Both the position numbers and the translations under genes were made by a program. 6,690 bases of DNA from Anaerolineales bacterium (GTDB lineage Bacteria; Chloroflexota; Anaerolineae; Anaerolineales; Villigracilaceae): assembly GCA_024763295.1 (NCBI GenBank), contig JANTFU010000127.1, positions 1-6,690 on the forward strand, in the 5' to 3' direction. Within the stretch, counting starts at the first letter, position 1. Every line of letters starts with the position of its first letter. The notes beneath the pieces were generated by a model that saw only the letters and a program-made list of their open reading frames with translations, was not told the DNA's origin and did not search any database. Positions 5,390 to 6,690 of this stretch are shown here, piece by piece.

Positions 5390-6690
5390 ATGCTAATTAT
5401 CATCAGTGATCTTCACCTCGGCGATGGGACTTGCGGGAAATCTATTTCGCACAGTGCGTTCCGTTTATTCTCCGACCGTTTGAAAGAGTTGGCGTATTCC
5501 GCTTCTTGGCGGGATGATGGTTCTTACGAGCCGATCAAAGAAATTAATATTCTGCTTTTGGGGGATATTTTAGACCCGTTGCACTCAACACGTTGGCTTG
5601 AAGCAAAACATGGCGAGCCGGGGTTTGTGCGTCCGTGGAGCGATCCAAACGACCCAGCCTTGCCTGAAATGCTGCATAAGATTACGCGCGATATTTTGCG
5701 CAAAAATCGCCACGCAATCGATATTTTGTTTAACATCACACGCGGACATAGTATTTTTGTGCCACCAGCAATCGCCAACGGACAGCCCGACCCGATTACG
5801 CACCAATTAATCGAAGTAAAAGTGAATATGTATTATATGGTCGGCAATCATGACTGGCTTTACCATCTCGAGGGGGCGGCTTTTGATGCTATTCGCCAAG
5901 AGATTATTGATGCCTTTGGCTTAGCAAATGAGAATTCGCCATTTCCGCATGCGCCGGAGGAGATGCCTGCGTTACAGACAATGTTGCAGCGTTATCAGGT
6001 TTATGCGCGGCACGGCGACGTGTACGACTCTTTCAACTACATCAAAAAACATGGACGAAATTATGCATCTCTGGGCGATGTTTTTGCCATTGAAGTCACG
6101 AATCGTTATTTTCTGGAAATTGAAAAACAGTTTGGTTCAGAATTGCCCGCCGGAATGCTGGATGAAATCAAGGAAATGACCAACGTTCGCCCGCTTTCGG
6201 CATTCTGGTTGTGGATAAGTAACATCTCTCGGAAATTCAATTTGAGTGAAGCGAAACATAATAAGCTGAAAGAGATATGGGATCAGATTGGCAAAGATTT
6301 TTTGGCATTGGAAGCCGTCCAGCGCCGCAATCGTAAATATCGCATGGATTATTACGATGCAATCTTTTGGGGATTCAAACTTTCGCAGTGGTCTTCTTTT
6401 GAGCGTATGAACCGTATCAGTGTTTGGTTGCGTAAACGCATGAGCGGAAACGGATATTCGATGGCGAAGCGTGCGCTGCAAGAACCTGCCTTTCTCGATA
6501 ATAGCGCCCGCTATATCGTCTATGGACACACGCACCACCACGAAATCGTTCCCCTTGATACGATAGCCGAAGATGACTCCGCGCAAGATAGCCAACTCTA
6601 TCTCAACAGCGGCACCTGGCATACCTACTACGACCTGGTGCTCAATAAGCCCAACTCAAAACGTTTTGTCTCCTATCAAACCATGAGCTA
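5390..6690 (+). CDS. Calcineurin-like metallophosphoesterase, incomplete at 3' end
   Basis: At least 433 residues, open to the window edge. The metal-binding motifs occur in canonical order: SDLHLGD at 6-12 (D7, H9), LLLGDILD (G58-D59), VGNHDW (N153, H154), RHGD at 207-210 (possible fourth-motif histidine H208) and GHTHHH at 379-384, followed by NSGTWH. This supports a two-metal phosphoesterase. The substrate cannot be told: such enzymes cut nucleotides, lipids, proteins or nucleic acids. It is larger than a minimal domain; about 170 residues between RHGD and GHTHH look largely helical and are probably an insertion. I see no signal peptide or membrane segment. ATG at 5390 puts the first motif at residue 6, as is usual. 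No good Shine-Dalgarno site; a TAAAAT at 5365-5370 may be a -10 box but has no good -35. The last two bases (TA) could begin a stop or a tyrosine codon. Confidence 0.88.
   Translation, partial: MLIIISDLHLGDGTCGKSISHSAFRLFSDRLKELAYSASWRDDGSYEPIKEINILLLGDILDPLHSTRWLEAKHGEPGFVRPWSDPNDPALPEMLHKITRDILRKNRHAIDILFNITRGHSIFVPPAIANGQPDPITHQLIEVKVNMYYMVGNHDWLYHLEGAAFDAIRQEIIDAFGLANENSPFPHAPEEMPALQTMLQRYQVYARHGDVYDSFNYIKKHGRNYASLGDVFAIEVTNRYFLEIEKQFGSELPAGMLDEIKEMTNVRPLSAFWLWISNISRKFNLSEAKHNKLKEIWDQIGKDFLALEAVQRRNRKYRMDYYDAIFWGFKLSQWSSFERMNRISVWLRKRMSGNGYSMAKRALQEPAFLDNSARYIVYGHTHHHEIVPLDTIAEDDSAQDSQLYLNSGTWHTYYDLVLNKPNSKRFVSYQTMS

Noticed and set aside
6137..6622. 161-codon open frame on the minus strand
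   Set aside because: It is antisense to the metallophosphoesterase, whose reading frame carries all the expected motifs.

Overview
The window carries a conserved, ordinary set of bacterial genes set in intergenic DNA that is unusually rich in fold-back repeats. The protein style (RecO with a CxxC/CxxC zinc finger, a YacP-like NYN nuclease, an arginine deiminase beside an ornithine aminotransferase), the moderate GC content and the abundant palindromic repeats suggest a Chloroflexota bacterium of the Anaerolineae type. That placement is an inference from general resemblance, not from a marker gene.

Layout. 1-97: nothing recognisable. 98-367 (+): C-terminal part of an OsmC-family protein with no N-terminal part and no start in frame ahead of its first conserved cysteine. 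370-399: a terminator. 411-534: a fold-back repeat with likely 9-bp target duplications, ending 14 bp before the next gene. 549-1013 (+): NYN/YacP-like (Rae1-like) RNase. 1014-1464: no gene, but a degenerate copy of the same repeat family and at least six hairpins, including one strong terminator. 1465-2688 (-): arginine deiminase, arcA. 2753-2868: a second, unrelated kind of fold-back repeat between arcA and rocD. 2877-4073 (-): ornithine aminotransferase, rocD. 4074-4291: rocD leader with a TATAAT promoter candidate and an intrinsic terminator just before the rocD ribosome site. 4292-5071 (-): recO. 5127-5280: another fold-back repeat, flanked by an exact 9-bp direct repeat, between divergent recO and the last gene. 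5390-6690 (+): a large calcineurin-like metallophosphoesterase that runs off the window.

Function. rocD and arcA lie in the same direction and both have good Shine-Dalgarno sites, so they probably form one transcript for arginine/ornithine breakdown: ArcA makes citrulline and ammonia from arginine, and RocD turns ornithine into glutamate semialdehyde. The step joining them (ornithine carbamoyltransferase) is not in the window. The other genes look like unrelated housekeeping functions: DNA repair (recO), RNA decay (NYN) and a phosphoesterase.

The most interesting material is non-coding. Two full-length fold-back elements (411-534 and 5127-5280) share internal sequence, each with perfectly paired tips that differ between the copies and each bordered by 9-bp direct repeats. 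A third, short relative (1085-1150) shares 20 of 21 bases of the core. A possible attenuator precedes rocD. I see no CRISPR array, tRNA, rRNA, transposase or phage gene.
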